In this document: piece by piece, positions 1 through 9,400 of the stretch
Layout: each line of letters opens with the position of its first letter
Numbering within the stretch: position 1 is the stretch's first letter
Origin: Candidatus Bipolaricaulota bacterium
GTDB taxonomy: Bacteria; Bipolaricaulota; Bipolaricaulia; UBA7950; UBA9294
DNA length: 16,687 bases
Assembly: GCA_023132545.1 (NCBI GenBank)
Contig: JAGLYB010000075.1
Span: 1 to 16,687, forward strand
Direction of reading: 5' to 3'
Program-made: the position numbers and the translations under genes
The notes under the pieces: model-generated
What the model was told of the DNA's origin: nothing
The model's input: the letters and a program-made list of their open reading frames with translations, nothing else
Databases searched by the model: none

Positions 1-1045
1 GGGCGGGCACGGCCATAATCGCGCCGGTGCCGTACTCCATCAGCACGTAGTTGGTCACCCAGATCGGTATCTTCTCGCCGGTCAGGGGATGAGTGCAGTA
101 CGCGCCGCTGAAGATACCGCGCTTCTCGACCTCTTCAGAGCTGCGGACAATCTCGCCCTCAGCCAGGGCCTCCCGCACGAACGCTTTTACCGGCTCTTCG
201 TAAGCAGTGCCCTCCACCAGCTCATTGACCAGCGGATGCTCGGGGGCCAGCGCCATAAAAGTGATGCCGTAGATAGTGTCAATGCGGGTGGTGAAGACCT
301 CGATAGGGTCGCTTCCACTGTCCATAGGGAGCTTAAACTGCACGCCCTCGGAACGGCCGATCCAGTTCTCCTGCATCCTGACGACGTTGTCAGGCCAGTT
401 CTCCAGCGTATCAAGATCGTCAAGCAGCCGCTGGGCATAGTTGGTGATCTTGAAAAACCACTGTTCTAAATCGCGCGGTTCGGGCGGTGTACCGCAACGT
501 TCGCACTCGCCGCCTACCACTTGTTCATTGGCTAACACGGTGTCACATTTTGGACAGTAGTTGACGGTTGCCTTCTTCTTGTATGCCAAGCCGTTCTTGT
601 ACAGCTGAACGAACAGCCATTGTGTCCACTTGTAGTAGTCAGGCAGGCAGGTCGTGACTTCGCGATCCCAATCGAACTGAACGCCCCAGGTGCGGAATTG
701 CTCCTTCGAGGTTTCGATGTTCTTCTTGGTGAACGTCCAAGGATGCGTCTCGTTTTCTATGGCTGCGTTCTCGGCAGGAAGTCCAAAGGCGTCCCATCCC
801 ATGGGATTTAGGACGTGTAGGCCGCGCATGATTTTCACACGGGTGATCACGTCGCCGATGATGTAATTGCGGCCGTGTCCCACGTGTAAGTAACCGGAGG
901 GATAAGGGAACATGTTGAGGTAGTAGTACGTTCCCTCACGAGCGGAGGTGTCCGTTTGGAAGTACCCACGCTCACTCCAGAAATCGCGCCATCGTGCTTC
1001 GATGGCGGAGAAGTCATACGCGTCTCCGTTTCTGTCTTGAGCCAT
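1..1045 (-). CDS. leuS: Leucyl-tRNA synthetase, N-terminal part (runs off the left edge)
   Basis: Class I aminoacyl-tRNA synthetase that charges tRNA-Leu in the cytoplasm. Translating the minus strand from ATG 1045-1043 gives 348 uninterrupted codons to the window edge, against roughly 800-900 for a whole bacterial LeuRS. Visible features are the FPYPSGYLHVGHGRNY signature at about residues 46-61 (HVGH is the HIGH motif), followed by NPMGWDAFGLPAEN, and a zinc-knuckle-like CPKC...CERC pair. The start of the CP1 editing domain follows, with the threonine-rich TTRIDTIYG stretch and EYGTGAIMAVPA near the edge. The KMSKS loop and the tRNA-binding C-terminus lie outside the window. The start is set by AGGAG five bases upstream. 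It is the third gene of the minus-strand unit, 135 nt after the phosphohexomutase stop; only a weak promoter-like match lies in that gap, so it is probably co-transcribed. Confidence 0.97.
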   Translation of the reverse strand, partial: MAQDRNGDAYDFSAIEARWRDFWSERGYFQTDTSAREGTYYYLNMFPYPSGYLHVGHGRNYIIGDVITRVKIMRGLHVLNPMGWDAFGLPAENAAIENETHPWTFTKKNIETSKEQFRTWGVQFDWDREVTTCLPDYYKWTQWLFVQLYKNGLAYKKKATVNYCPKCDTVLANEQVVGGECERCGTPPEPRDLEQWFFKITNYAQRLLDDLDTLENWPDNVVRMQENWIGRSEGVQFKLPMDSGSDPIEVFTTRIDTIYGITFMALAPEHPLVNELVEGTAYEEPVKAFVREALAEGEIVRSSEEVEKRGIFSGAYCTHPLTGEKIPIWVTNYVLMEYGTGAIMAVPA

Positions 1046-1180
1046 TTGAACTCCTACTTGATGCCGCCGTCAGTTTGCAGGATTGCAGGCGGTCATGGCC
1101 ACATGTTGGGAGATGATGGGAGTGGCGTCAAGTCCCCAGCGGGTATGCGGGAATAGGTCTCTCTTGTGGTGCCGGTCTGA

Positions 1181-2863
1181 TCAGATGGCTGCTGCGTCCT
1201 TGTTGATCTTGTCGCGTAGCGCTGATAGTGCGAGATCGGACGAAGTCTCCAGATACACACGGATGAGAGGCTCGGTGCCTGAAGGTCGGATCTGAAGGAA
1301 GTTGTTGTCGCTGTCTGTTCCATCGCTGAACCGGAATTCCGCGTACTTGCCGCGCGTGCCCCCCAGATAGAGGACGGGATATCCGGCGAACAACTTTGAA
1401 CCGGGTTGTGCGCCTGCAAACTCCTGCAGATAAGCATCAATGAGCACGGTAGATGCGTCCGGTGACGCAGGCACAAACACGCGATCGAATCTCGGCTGCC
1501 AATAACGGCTGGTAATGTCAGTCCAGATCTCGTCCAACGAACAGCGATAGCGAGCCATCAGATCGAGTACCAGCAAATGGGCCCAAATGCCGTCTTTGTC
1601 AGGAATATGGCCACGTGTGGTGAGCCCGGCGGCTTCTTCTCCTGCCAGTAACAGGTTGTCCATCCAACGGTCGGGTCTTGGTGATTGTAGTTGGTAGTCG
1701 CGATCCATCTGTGGGACGAGGACCAGATTCTTCAACCCAGTGGGAACGTAGAACGAATGCTTGGGGGCAAGAGAGGAGGCTTCGCCCACATAGCTCTGGT
1801 AGTCGTCGGCTTGCATGTGCGGTGGCAAGCTTCCGGGGAGGGGTTGATGAGCTTCGTTGTCTGCGATATCACCGGCAATGTCATCTACCAAATGCGTCGT
1901 GACAAACGACATCGCCAGACGTCCGTTGAAACCGCGATCCACGCCCAATGAATAGGTAAGCATGTTCAGAAGCCGGTTGGGCCAGAAATAGGTGCCGTCT
2001 GAGGACACAATGCCGTAGCGATCAGCATCAGTGTCGAGTCCCATGCCAACGGCTGCCGACTCGGCCAACACGGTGCTCTTCAGTAGATCGATATTTGGTT
2101 CCTCGGGATTGGCTGCGTGCAGGCCTCCCAGTCGGGGATCCTTGGTTCCGTGCAACAACGTATAGGGCACGCCAATGCGGTCGAGAATCCACGGCAAGTA
2201 GCCGCGGCCGGCACCGTGCATTTCATCGATGACGATTCGTCGTTCGTCAGAAAAAAAACGGGCAATCGCATCCAAATCGATGGGAATGCGGACGTTCGAC
2301 TTCCCTGCATCCAACAGCCACTGGCAATACTCGATCTGCGGATCGAACGGCAATAGCCGATTCTGGGCCGACGCCTCGGCGAGGCTTGCTGACGCAAGTG
2401 CTGTCCCTGACTGCAAATGCTTGTTGGCATATTTGGTGACAGCGTCGGTTGCTTCTTGTGGGGCTGGTTCGCCGCTTCCCGGTGAGAACTTGATGCCGTG
2501 CCATTCGACTGGATTGTGGCTGGCTGTGCAATTGATGATGGCAGCGACGGTCTCAGAGTTGAGAGCAACAGTAGCATAGTAGGCAAGAGCGGGAGTGGGT
2601 GTGTCTCTATCGGCGAGATGAATGCGGAATCCGTTTCCCAGGCAAACCTCGGTCACCCAGTTTGCGGCTTGGTCAGCGTACAAACGGCTATCGTAGCCAA
2701 CGACAATGCTCGTGGCAGCGAGACCCTCGCTGGTCAAGTAGTCGCAGATCCCTTGTGCTGTAGCACGTACACTTGCCTCGGTGTATTCGATGCCCCAACG
2801 ACCTCGGAACCCGGACGTTCCGAAGCGGATGCGAAAATCATTGGGTGGGTTCTTGTTGGGCAT
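1181..2863 (-). CDS. Phosphoglucomutase/phosphomannomutase family phosphohexomutase
   Basis: Alpha-D-phosphohexomutase, which interconverts hexose 1- and 6-phosphates through a phosphoserine enzyme and feeds glycogen, cell-envelope sugar or nucleotide-sugar synthesis. All four active-site loops are visible in the 560-residue protein: the phosphoserine loop TASHNP at 113-118 (Ser115), the metal loop DTDADR at 277-282, the sugar-recognition loop GEEAAG at 408-413, and the phosphate-binding loop RPSGTEP at 526-532. The N-terminal RFGTSGFRGRWG is also typical. The length fits the long bacterial PGM group rather than the roughly 450-residue PMM/GlmM group. An apparent insert rich in Pro, Gln and Asp sits at about 335-370, before domain III. 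Substrate choice (glucose or mannose) cannot be read from sequence. The start has AAGGGA upstream and lies 3 nt beyond the stop of the small upstream gene, suggesting translational coupling. Confidence 0.93.
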   Translation of the reverse strand: MPNKNPPNDFRIRFGTSGFRGRWGIEYTEASVRATAQGICDYLTSEGLAATSIVVGYDSRLYADQAANWVTEVCLGNGFRIHLADRDTPTPALAYYATVALNSETVAAIINCTASHNPVEWHGIKFSPGSGEPAPQEATDAVTKYANKHLQSGTALASASLAEASAQNRLLPFDPQIEYCQWLLDAGKSNVRIPIDLDAIARFFSDERRIVIDEMHGAGRGYLPWILDRIGVPYTLLHGTKDPRLGGLHAANPEEPNIDLLKSTVLAESAAVGMGLDTDADRYGIVSSDGTYFWPNRLLNMLTYSLGVDRGFNGRLAMSFVTTHLVDDIAGDIADNEAHQPLPGSLPPHMQADDYQSYVGEASSLAPKHSFYVPTGLKNLVLVPQMDRDYQLQSPRPDRWMDNLLLAGEEAAGLTTRGHIPDKDGIWAHLLVLDLMARYRCSLDEIWTDITSRYWQPRFDRVFVPASPDASTVLIDAYLQEFAGAQPGSKLFAGYPVLYLGGTRGKYAEFRFSDGTDSDNNFLQIRPSGTEPLIRVYLETSSDLALSALRDKINKDAAAI

Positions 2864-2866
2864 TGG

Positions 2867-3199
2867 CTATCCCTTCGCTCTCGGCTTTTTTCTCCTGCGT
2901 CGTCTGCTGGGGCGGGTTTGTTCCTTGGTGCGAACATTCGACTTCAAGTTAATGCGATCCACGTTGTCAGGTAGGACCAAGCCATCTTGCCGTAGAACCT
3001 CATTCAGAATCTCGTACGGGATGGAGGTCGCTACCCAAATGGAATCGATGTTGATCACTCCGTTCTTGACGGGGAGATGGGTGATCGCTTTCTCGATGGC
3101 CTGCTTGTAGCCGACGTTCATCTCTTTGTCGCCGCTCGGTGTCGGGCTTACCTGTTGCTCGAATTCCTTCACAGTGCTCCTGTCTTGCCGGATGCTCAT
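2867..3199 (-). CDS. Small basic protein of unknown function, possible helix-turn-helix
   Basis: I do not recognise this 110-residue protein. It has a polar N-terminus and a compact middle (about residues 28-85) predicted by eye to be helix, strand, helix, helix, containing GVINIDSIWVATSIPYEILN and LPDNVDRINL. It ends in a strongly basic tail with RPSRRRRRKKPRAKG. The middle looks like a small winged-helix or helix-turn-helix fold and the tail looks nucleic-acid-binding, but both are inferences without a family match. It is probably real: it is the first gene after a good promoter, its stop is only 3 nt before the phosphohexomutase start, and its codon pattern resembles its neighbours. The start ATG 3199-3197 has only a weak AAGA-type ribosome site. 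No signal peptide or membrane segment is seen. Confidence 0.7.
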   Translation of the reverse strand: MSIRQDRSTVKEFEQQVSPTPSGDKEMNVGYKQAIEKAITHLPVKNGVINIDSIWVATSIPYEILNEVLRQDGLVLPDNVDRINLKSNVRTKEQTRPSRRRRRKKPRAKG

Positions 3200-3255
3200 T
3201 CTTGCGGATCGATTGTCTCGCCGAATCCCATTTATAACCAGCTTGGTAGATGACG

Positions 3256-3285
3256 ATCATAACACAGCGCGCTTCAGGCTGTAAA
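3256..3285 (-). promoter_or_regulatory. Sigma-70-type promoter for the minus-strand unit
   Basis: On the minus strand, TTTACA (3285-3280) is separated by 18 nt from TATGAT (3261-3256). Each hexamer is one base off consensus. Transcription would start near 3249, giving a leader of about 50 nt before the ATG at 3199. It lies back-to-back with the promoter of the envelope operon. Confidence 0.65.
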
Positions 3286-3357
3286 GATGATATGTGCCGG
3301 ATCATGCGGACAGCTGTTGTTGAGGTAACGGGCTTCTTTTGTGGTCCCCAGCGAATC

Positions 3358-3366
3358 TGCTACAAT
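3358..3366 (+). promoter_or_regulatory. Extended -10 promoter of the envelope operon
   Basis: TGCTACAAT is an extended -10 element (TG, one base, then TACAAT at 3361-3366). A poor -35 match, TTGTGG at 3339-3344, sits 16 nt upstream. Transcription would start near 3373, downstream of the longest possible GTG start of the protease (3341), which supports the later GTG at 3392 as the true start. Confidence 0.5.
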
Positions 3367-3391
3367 GCCATCTGATTTGAGGGGGAGCAGA

Positions 3392-5566
3392 GTGAAGAAG
3401 TCACTAGATCGGTGCTGCATTGGTTTGCTTCTTCTTGTTCTCATGATCTCCATCTCGACAGCTGCCGCTGAGCAGTCTGCTCAGCGCTTGGATCCGTCTC
3501 TGCGAATGCTTCTCCTAGAAACCCTCCAGTTGCCAAGAGCTGACACCCCCATCAAGAGTTTGTTGGACGGCGGACCAACTGAGTCCTCTTGGTCTCCGAC
3601 AAGCAAGGAAGAGAAGATCGAGCTCTTAGTGAAGCTTGATCGAGGTTTTCGAGGGACAAGCTTCCACGGCATTCCCGTGAAGGTGTCAACTGGCACCATT
3701 GTCGGTGTTGCTGCAACGATTCAGCAGATTCTGACCTTGCTCGGGGACCAAGACGTTGTGTATATCGAGCAGTCATGGCCGACATCTCCGACATTGGATA
3801 CGAGTGTGTCTGTGATCGCTGCGGACACCGTGCATTCGTCCTCCCCTGCCGTCACTGGCGCGGGCGTCATTGTCGGTGCGATCGATACGGGTATTGACTA
3901 TACGCATCTGGATTTCCGGTACGACTCCGATGGCGACGGATTTGAAGAATCATCTCGAATCCTAGCCATCCTGGATCAGTCGTATGGCATTTTTGGCATC
4001 GAATACGACTGGCAGGATATCGAAACAGATCTGACCAATGGGCACGGATCGAGCGAGGGAATTGTTCGACAGAAAGACACCGACGGCCATGGAACCCATG
4101 TGATGGGAATCGCTGCCGGAGATGGTTCGTCGTCCTCCGAAGGGTTCGTGGGTGTTGCTCCCGAGGCCTGGATTGTGATGGTCAAGACAACCTATTTTAC
4201 TTCAGATATTCTGGCCGGTATCGAATACATTTTCGATTTGGCGGATGCGCTGGGATTGCCGGCCGTTGTTAATCTAAGCTTGGGGGGGCATGAGGGTCCT
4301 CACGATGGGACCAGCCTGTTCGAGCAGGGCATGGATGAACTTGTGCAAGGACCGGGCCGGGTGATTGTGGTGTCTGCCGGAAATGAAGGCGACGAATTCA
4401 TTCACGCTTCCGACACCTTGGTTGGCAATGCTTCGTCGTTCCGGATCAACCCTGACAGCTGGGATGCCGAACTTAACATGTGGTATCCGGGCTCGGCGCA
4501 ATTCATGATTTCCGTTAGCCCGCCATCCGGACCGGCTATTGTCGTTCCTTGGGGTACGGATTCGGGACTTATTCAAACAGCTTTCGGCGCTGTTCGCGTT
4601 GACAACGCGTCATCGGGCGTGAATGCCAACAATGGCGATTGCGAGGTATTGATCCGTCTGAGCGGTCTATCCGGGTCTGGTCAATGGCAGGTCACGGTGA
4701 CTGATACGGGCGGAAACGGTGGGCGGTACGATGCTTGGATCATCAGTGGGTCTGCCGATATCGTCAACGGGGATTCCTCTTCGACCATTGATGAACCGGG
4801 CAATGCGCGTGATGTGATCACAGTTGGCTCCTTCAACACCAAGGCCGTCTGGCCGTCGCTTTCAGGGGATCAGAATTATCTTACCAGCTATCCATTAAAC
4901 GTGCTATCGTCGTTCTCCAGTCAAGGCCCGACACGTGACGGACGCACCAAACCTGAAATCTGTGCTCCCGGGGCATGGATCAGCGCAGCGCTTTCTGGTG
5001 ACGCGATGTGGCAGGGATACCTGGTGAACCCTGACGGTGTTCACACCATGGAGTTGGGGACCAGCATGGCGGCCCCGCACGTTTCCGGAGCGGTTGCGCT
5101 GTTGTTGTCGATCGATCCGCAGCTGACGGCGGAGGAAGTCCGCGTTTTGTTGACCGACGCTGCCATACGAGATGGATTCACGGGTGTCGTGCCTAATTCC
5201 CGCTGGGGCTGGGGGAAATTGGATGTTGCCGCCGCAGTGGCGAATGTCGATCAACCGCAACCACCGCCGGTTGATCCGCCTCCCAGTGAGGGGGATCTTC
5301 CGGAAATCGCTTTGGAAGAGAATCCCGTTGATGCGGTCGCTCGATTTGTCATGACTCTACCAGTCGATACAACGTGGGCCGAGTTGCGCATCTACTCCGC
5401 CAGTGGAGACCTTGTCTATGATGCACCTGTTCATCCTTCCAACGATCGGTTGGAATGGCCGCTGATTACGAATCGAGGCAAATCCGTAGCATCGGGACTC
5501 TACCTCTATGTTTTGGTGACGGATCGAGGAACGTCTGCAGTGGGCAAGCTGGTGATTGCACGATGA
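3392..5566 (+). CDS. Exported subtilisin-family (S8) serine protease with C-terminal FlgD-Ig/type IX-CTD-like domain
   Basis: Secreted serine endopeptidase of 724 residues. The GTG at 3392 is chosen over GTG 3341 because it follows a GGGGGAG ribosome site, gives a signal peptide starting VKKSLDRCC with a hydrophobic core and an AAA/EQ-like cleavage site, and lies downstream of the likely transcription start. A propeptide-like region follows (about 30-140). The catalytic triad is visible: Asp165 in AIDTGID, His233 in DGHGTHVMG, and Ser558 in GTSMAAPHVSG; Asn331 in SAGNEG supplies the oxyanion hole. A beta-rich insert of about 100 residues lies between Asn331 and Ser558, as in several large subtilases. 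A Pro-rich linker (about 620-640) leads to a final domain of about 85 residues containing AELRIYSASGDLVYD and SGLYLYVLV and ending KLVIAR, the pattern of FlgD-Ig or type A type IX sorting domains. Its stop overlaps the next start. The substrate is unknown. Confidence 0.93.
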   Translation: MKKSLDRCCIGLLLLVLMISISTAAAEQSAQRLDPSLRMLLLETLQLPRADTPIKSLLDGGPTESSWSPTSKEEKIELLVKLDRGFRGTSFHGIPVKVSTGTIVGVAATIQQILTLLGDQDVVYIEQSWPTSPTLDTSVSVIAADTVHSSSPAVTGAGVIVGAIDTGIDYTHLDFRYDSDGDGFEESSRILAILDQSYGIFGIEYDWQDIETDLTNGHGSSEGIVRQKDTDGHGTHVMGIAAGDGSSSSEGFVGVAPEAWIVMVKTTYFTSDILAGIEYIFDLADALGLPAVVNLSLGGHEGPHDGTSLFEQGMDELVQGPGRVIVVSAGNEGDEFIHASDTLVGNASSFRINPDSWDAELNMWYPGSAQFMISVSPPSGPAIVVPWGTDSGLIQTAFGAVRVDNASSGVNANNGDCEVLIRLSGLSGSGQWQVTVTDTGGNGGRYDAWIISGSADIVNGDSSSTIDEPGNARDVITVGSFNTKAVWPSLSGDQNYLTSYPLNVLSSFSSQGPTRDGRTKPEICAPGAWISAALSGDAMWQGYLVNPDGVHTMELGTSMAAPHVSGAVALLLSIDPQLTAEEVRVLLTDAAIRDGFTGVVPNSRWGWGKLDVAAAVANVDQPQPPPVDPPPSEGDLPEIALEENPVDAVARFVMTLPVDTTWAELRIYSASGDLVYDAPVHPSNDRLEWPLITNRGKSVASGLYLYVLVTDRGTSAVGKLVIAR

Positions 5567-6408
5567 AGAAGCGAATGGCAATGCTCCTGATGTTGATCAC
5601 TGTGATGGCAATTGCGCGGACCGGCTGGGGTATGGGATTCACTGGGGCGGCCTTCGAATTGGGAGCGTCGGCCCGCAGGCTCGGTCTGGGCGGCGCCTTC
5701 ACAGCCCTTGTCGATGATGAAACCGCAGTCATTCATAATCCGGCCGCGCTAGGACAACTTACCACAATAGGCTTCTCGTCTTTGTACGTTCGCCAAGTTA
5801 GTGGGATTACGTATGGCTCGGTGAGTTTGGCGATGCCTTGGGTCGGGTTCAATATGTCGTTGGTCGATTCTGGAATCATTGCATCACCGCAGGGAGCGTT
5901 TCGCTATGCGTCGCAAGCGATCACGATTTCCGGAGGTGTGCCCATCGGCCCGTTCGGAATCGGCGTTCGTTGGCGATACGTGCGCGTTTCGTCGCCTATT
6001 TCCGGTGGCGGATGGACGATTGACCCTGCACTGCTGATAGATGCTGGCAGCATCCGAGTGGCTGCCATGTTTGAATCCGCCTATTCGGTACCGATCAGCT
6101 ACGCCTCGGGAACGGATGAATCTTTCGATCCATCATTGCGATTTGGTATTGTCGCCACACTGTCTCCCGCCCCTGATGTCTGGTGGAATGCAGCATTCGA
6201 AGCGTCTGGCTTGTTTTCGGCCAAGGCGCGTTTTGGCGCTGGACTGGAGACGTGGATTGGTGGAGTGGGCGCCCGAGTAGGATACGATGGCCAGGGGCCA
6301 ACGTTTGGACTTACTATTCGATTCAGCGGTCTACAACTCGATTGGGCCTATACGATGCGTTCTGATTTGGGTGGCAGCCACCGCGCATCACTTACATTCC
6401 GGTTTTGA
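5563..6408 (+). CDS. PorV/PorQ-like outer-membrane beta-barrel protein
   Basis: Predicted outer-membrane protein of 281 residues. The start MKKRMAML is taken because its ATG overlaps the protease TGA (ATGA, 4-nt overlap), a strong sign of translational coupling, and because it begins a clear signal peptide with likely cleavage near residue 23 (TGWG/MG). The mature N-terminus has the PorV/PorQ/UPF0164 pattern: GASARRLGLGGAFTALVDD (about 34-52) followed by HNPAAL (58-63). The rest is alternating hydrophobic and polar beta strands, and the protein ends HRASLTFRF with a terminal Phe, the usual BAM recognition signal. PorV-type proteins in type IX secretion accept cargo C-terminal domains and pass them to the surface; here the upstream gene encodes a protease with such a domain. 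That role is inferred from family and context. A FadL-like transporter is the main alternative. Confidence 0.85.
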   Translation: MKKRMAMLLMLITVMAIARTGWGMGFTGAAFELGASARRLGLGGAFTALVDDETAVIHNPAALGQLTTIGFSSLYVRQVSGITYGSVSLAMPWVGFNMSLVDSGIIASPQGAFRYASQAITISGGVPIGPFGIGVRWRYVRVSSPISGGGWTIDPALLIDAGSIRVAAMFESAYSVPISYASGTDESFDPSLRFGIVATLSPAPDVWWNAAFEASGLFSAKARFGAGLETWIGGVGARVGYDGQGPTFGLTIRFSGLQLDWAYTMRSDLGGSHRASLTFRF

Positions 6409-6421
6409 CAATAGGAGCATC

Positions 6422-9400
6422 ATGATCAAACGAGCGACTCTTCTCTTCTTCTTATGTGCCTGTATCGGCCTCATGCTATTGCCAGCGCATGCTCAATCCG
6501 AAGTTCCGAGCACTGAGCCAGGGGTTGTACAGTCTGACTCCGCGACTATTGAACCAGCGCCCGCCCAATCGGAAGTTCCGAGTACTGAGCCGGAGGTCGT
6601 TCAATCCTCAGCTCCAGCCACTGAAGCTGAGGTTGCTCAGCCCGAAGCGTCAAGTACTGAATCTGAGGTTGTCCTGCCCGAGATTACCGAGGACGAAGGC
6701 CAGTTCGATGTCGAGCTGGAGGGGCGAAAGACTTGGACGATTCGCTACGGGTTGGGGAATCCTGTTGGTCTTGCGGCCTCAGGTCTATCGCCGGGACAGC
6801 TGTCTCTAGATCAGACGCTGACGGCCAACATTGTAGGAGAAGCTCTGTCGGTTCTGACTATCGAGGCAAACTACAACGACCAAATGCCCGAGACGATGCA
6901 ATCGTTGGTCCTTCACTTGGACACGGACCGATTGGACGGCGTGGCAGGAGATTTCGTTTTCCAAGGCTTGTCCAACTTCACTGCCTATAGCAAGAAGATG
7001 ACAGGATTACAACTGGAATACTTGCTCGGCAATATCGAGGATGGTAGTGATGACGTTGTCTTAACTGCCGTTGTCTCCAAGTCGGAGGGTGTCTCTGAAA
7101 CCGTTACATTCAGAGGGCAGACGGCTCATGCACAGATCGAGTACTCAGAACGACTGGACAGCTCGAATACGGTGGCTCCTTATCATCTCAATCTGAGCGG
7201 GTTGTACAGCTACCCGCTTGAAGTGCTTTATGCAGAGGAGTTCTCGTCCATCCACTTCCAATTCGAGGCCTCTCCAAGCCTGCGAAGTGTACTTAGCCTG
7301 TACGAAGTGGCGTTCCTGTTCGATGCACTAGCTTTGGAACCGGAACTGGAGATGAAGCTGCAGGAATTCCAGATTCTGGACGCTGATGAGCAAGTCCTGC
7401 TCTTGCAGCGAGATCCCGTGTTTCTGATTCGCGAACGTCTGCGCGATCTGATCGATGTGTACAACGAGCAGTTCGAGCTGACCGGGAGTGAAGCTAAGAA
7501 GTACCCGTTTACTGTTAGGACGGACTATGAGCTGGGATTTCTGTCTGCAGTCGCTCCGTTTGGGCAAATCGTTGTAGATGACATTGTGTATCCACTGGAT
7601 GAAGCCGAACGGCGTCGCTTCTATGAATTAGGGTACACCAAGGTTCAGGAGAGCTCAGCCCAGGTGGAGGTCAGCACTGACGGGAGGCTGTTCGATGTGG
7701 TAACGGACTTCCGATTCCCTGACTTCCGCGTGACTATCCACGAAGAGGCGGGGATCCTTGAGTGCGATTTCCCGGCGTCTTTCTATACGTCGTCAAGCGT
7801 TCTCCGTGTCGGGTTTGACTATTCCGTTTCGAAGGGCTCGTTCTTACTCGATGGTTCGGTGATCCCTGGTTCCGAGCGCGTTACCCTCAATTCGATACCG
7901 TTGGAGAGAGACAAGGACTACAGGCTCGAATATGAAGTTGGCATGCTGTTTCTGTTTGTCGATATGGATGATGCCGATGTGCTGAAGGTGGACTATGAAC
8001 TGTATGCAGGAGGATTCGGCGTTGCAGTGGACTACGCAAGCTACTTCTACGGCCTGACACTCGACTATCCAGTATCAGAGAACCTAACCATTCGGGGAAA
8101 TCTGCTACAGCTCGCGGATGTGGCAGGATCGTCAGCTGATGCTACACGTGTGGATACGATGCCCAATCGTCACACGGTTGCTGGCGTGCAAGCCGGCCTT
8201 AAATTGAGTGATTTCACGGCTGATATTGCAATTGGGTACAATCAAGACAGATTCCCGTTTGATGATAACGAGCGACTACACGGAACTAACGCGATCCATG
8301 CCATCGCCTCTGGAGAAGGGTATGTGTTGCTTGGCCATCATGGCGGCGTGACCGTGAATGATAGTGGTCGCTGGCAGACCTACGGGTCTCAGGCCGGTCT
8401 CTCCAATGATGTCGTCCAGGCGATCGCCTTTGGTGATGGCATAGCTTTCATCGGAACGGGTGCTGGTCTCACGATCGTTCGTTTGGATGGGGCTTCTCCG
8501 TTCGACCGCGCGGTGAACTGGACACGCTACTTCATCAACAATGAATTATCCGATTCATCGATCACTGCGGTGCTGGTTTACGGAGAAACAGTATGGATCG
8601 GAACGCGCGATGGACTCGTCATCATGCTGGCAGACGGCACCAGTTGGTTTGAAGACTGGACGCAACGAGAAGATGGCGGATTTGACACACTTCCTCCAGT
8701 CACCGCATTCGAGGCCGGTGATGGGATTCTCTATATCGGTACGGAGAACGGAGTCTATGCCTATGACATCAGCAATGAGCGTCTTGAGCCGATCACGGCA
8801 ACAGATGGCCTCTTCGTGAACGATCTCGCCTTGGCCAATGAGACGCTCTACGTTGCATCCAATCGCGGCTTGCGCAGCGTGCGGGATGGCAGGGGAAGTG
8901 GCTGGCTGGTGCCGGGGCAGCCAGTCTATACAGTTGCCTATGCGAACAACACGCTCTATTACGGGTTGGACTCAGGGCTGATGGCCCTGGGAAGCGAGGT
9001 TGCAGTCAAGTTGCCCGATTGGGAAGTGACTGCACTTGGAAGTGATGTCAACGGCGTATGGGTTGGCGTTCGTGCATCGGCGTCGTATGAGATGAACGTC
9101 TGGTTGCTCGCTGGGGACGAACAGATATTTGTGGAATCTGTTACGGGCATTACGGGACAAGATCCCCGGGTGTTCATGGATAGCGTAGTCTCAGATCACA
9201 CCGCAACAGGTTGGACCGGACGTGCATCGTTCAATTGCAACACCGACGACTACGCGATCAGGGGCAGCGTTGACCTATCTCCGCCGACCTTCCGCTCCAT
9301 TGGCAGTCTCTCTCGATCAGACAGCACGGGCTGGGGTCTGCATGGGACGTTCTCTCTAGGCGAACGAATCAACGAGTTCTCTCTAGAGAACTGTGGCACG

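Noticed and set aside
89..469. Plus-strand ORF of 126 codons at the left edge
   Set aside because: It is antisense to the leuS reading frame, which shows clear LeuRS motifs throughout.
1103..1131. Possible leuS promoter on the minus strand: TTGACG, 17 nt, CAACAT
   Set aside because: The -10 matches consensus at only three of six positions. Read-through from the upstream promoter explains expression, and no T-box or leader structure was recognised in the 135-nt gap.
3341..3391. Upstream GTG start adding 17 residues to the protease
   Set aside because: It lies upstream of the likely transcription start, lacks a ribosome site and would put a polar extension before the signal peptide.
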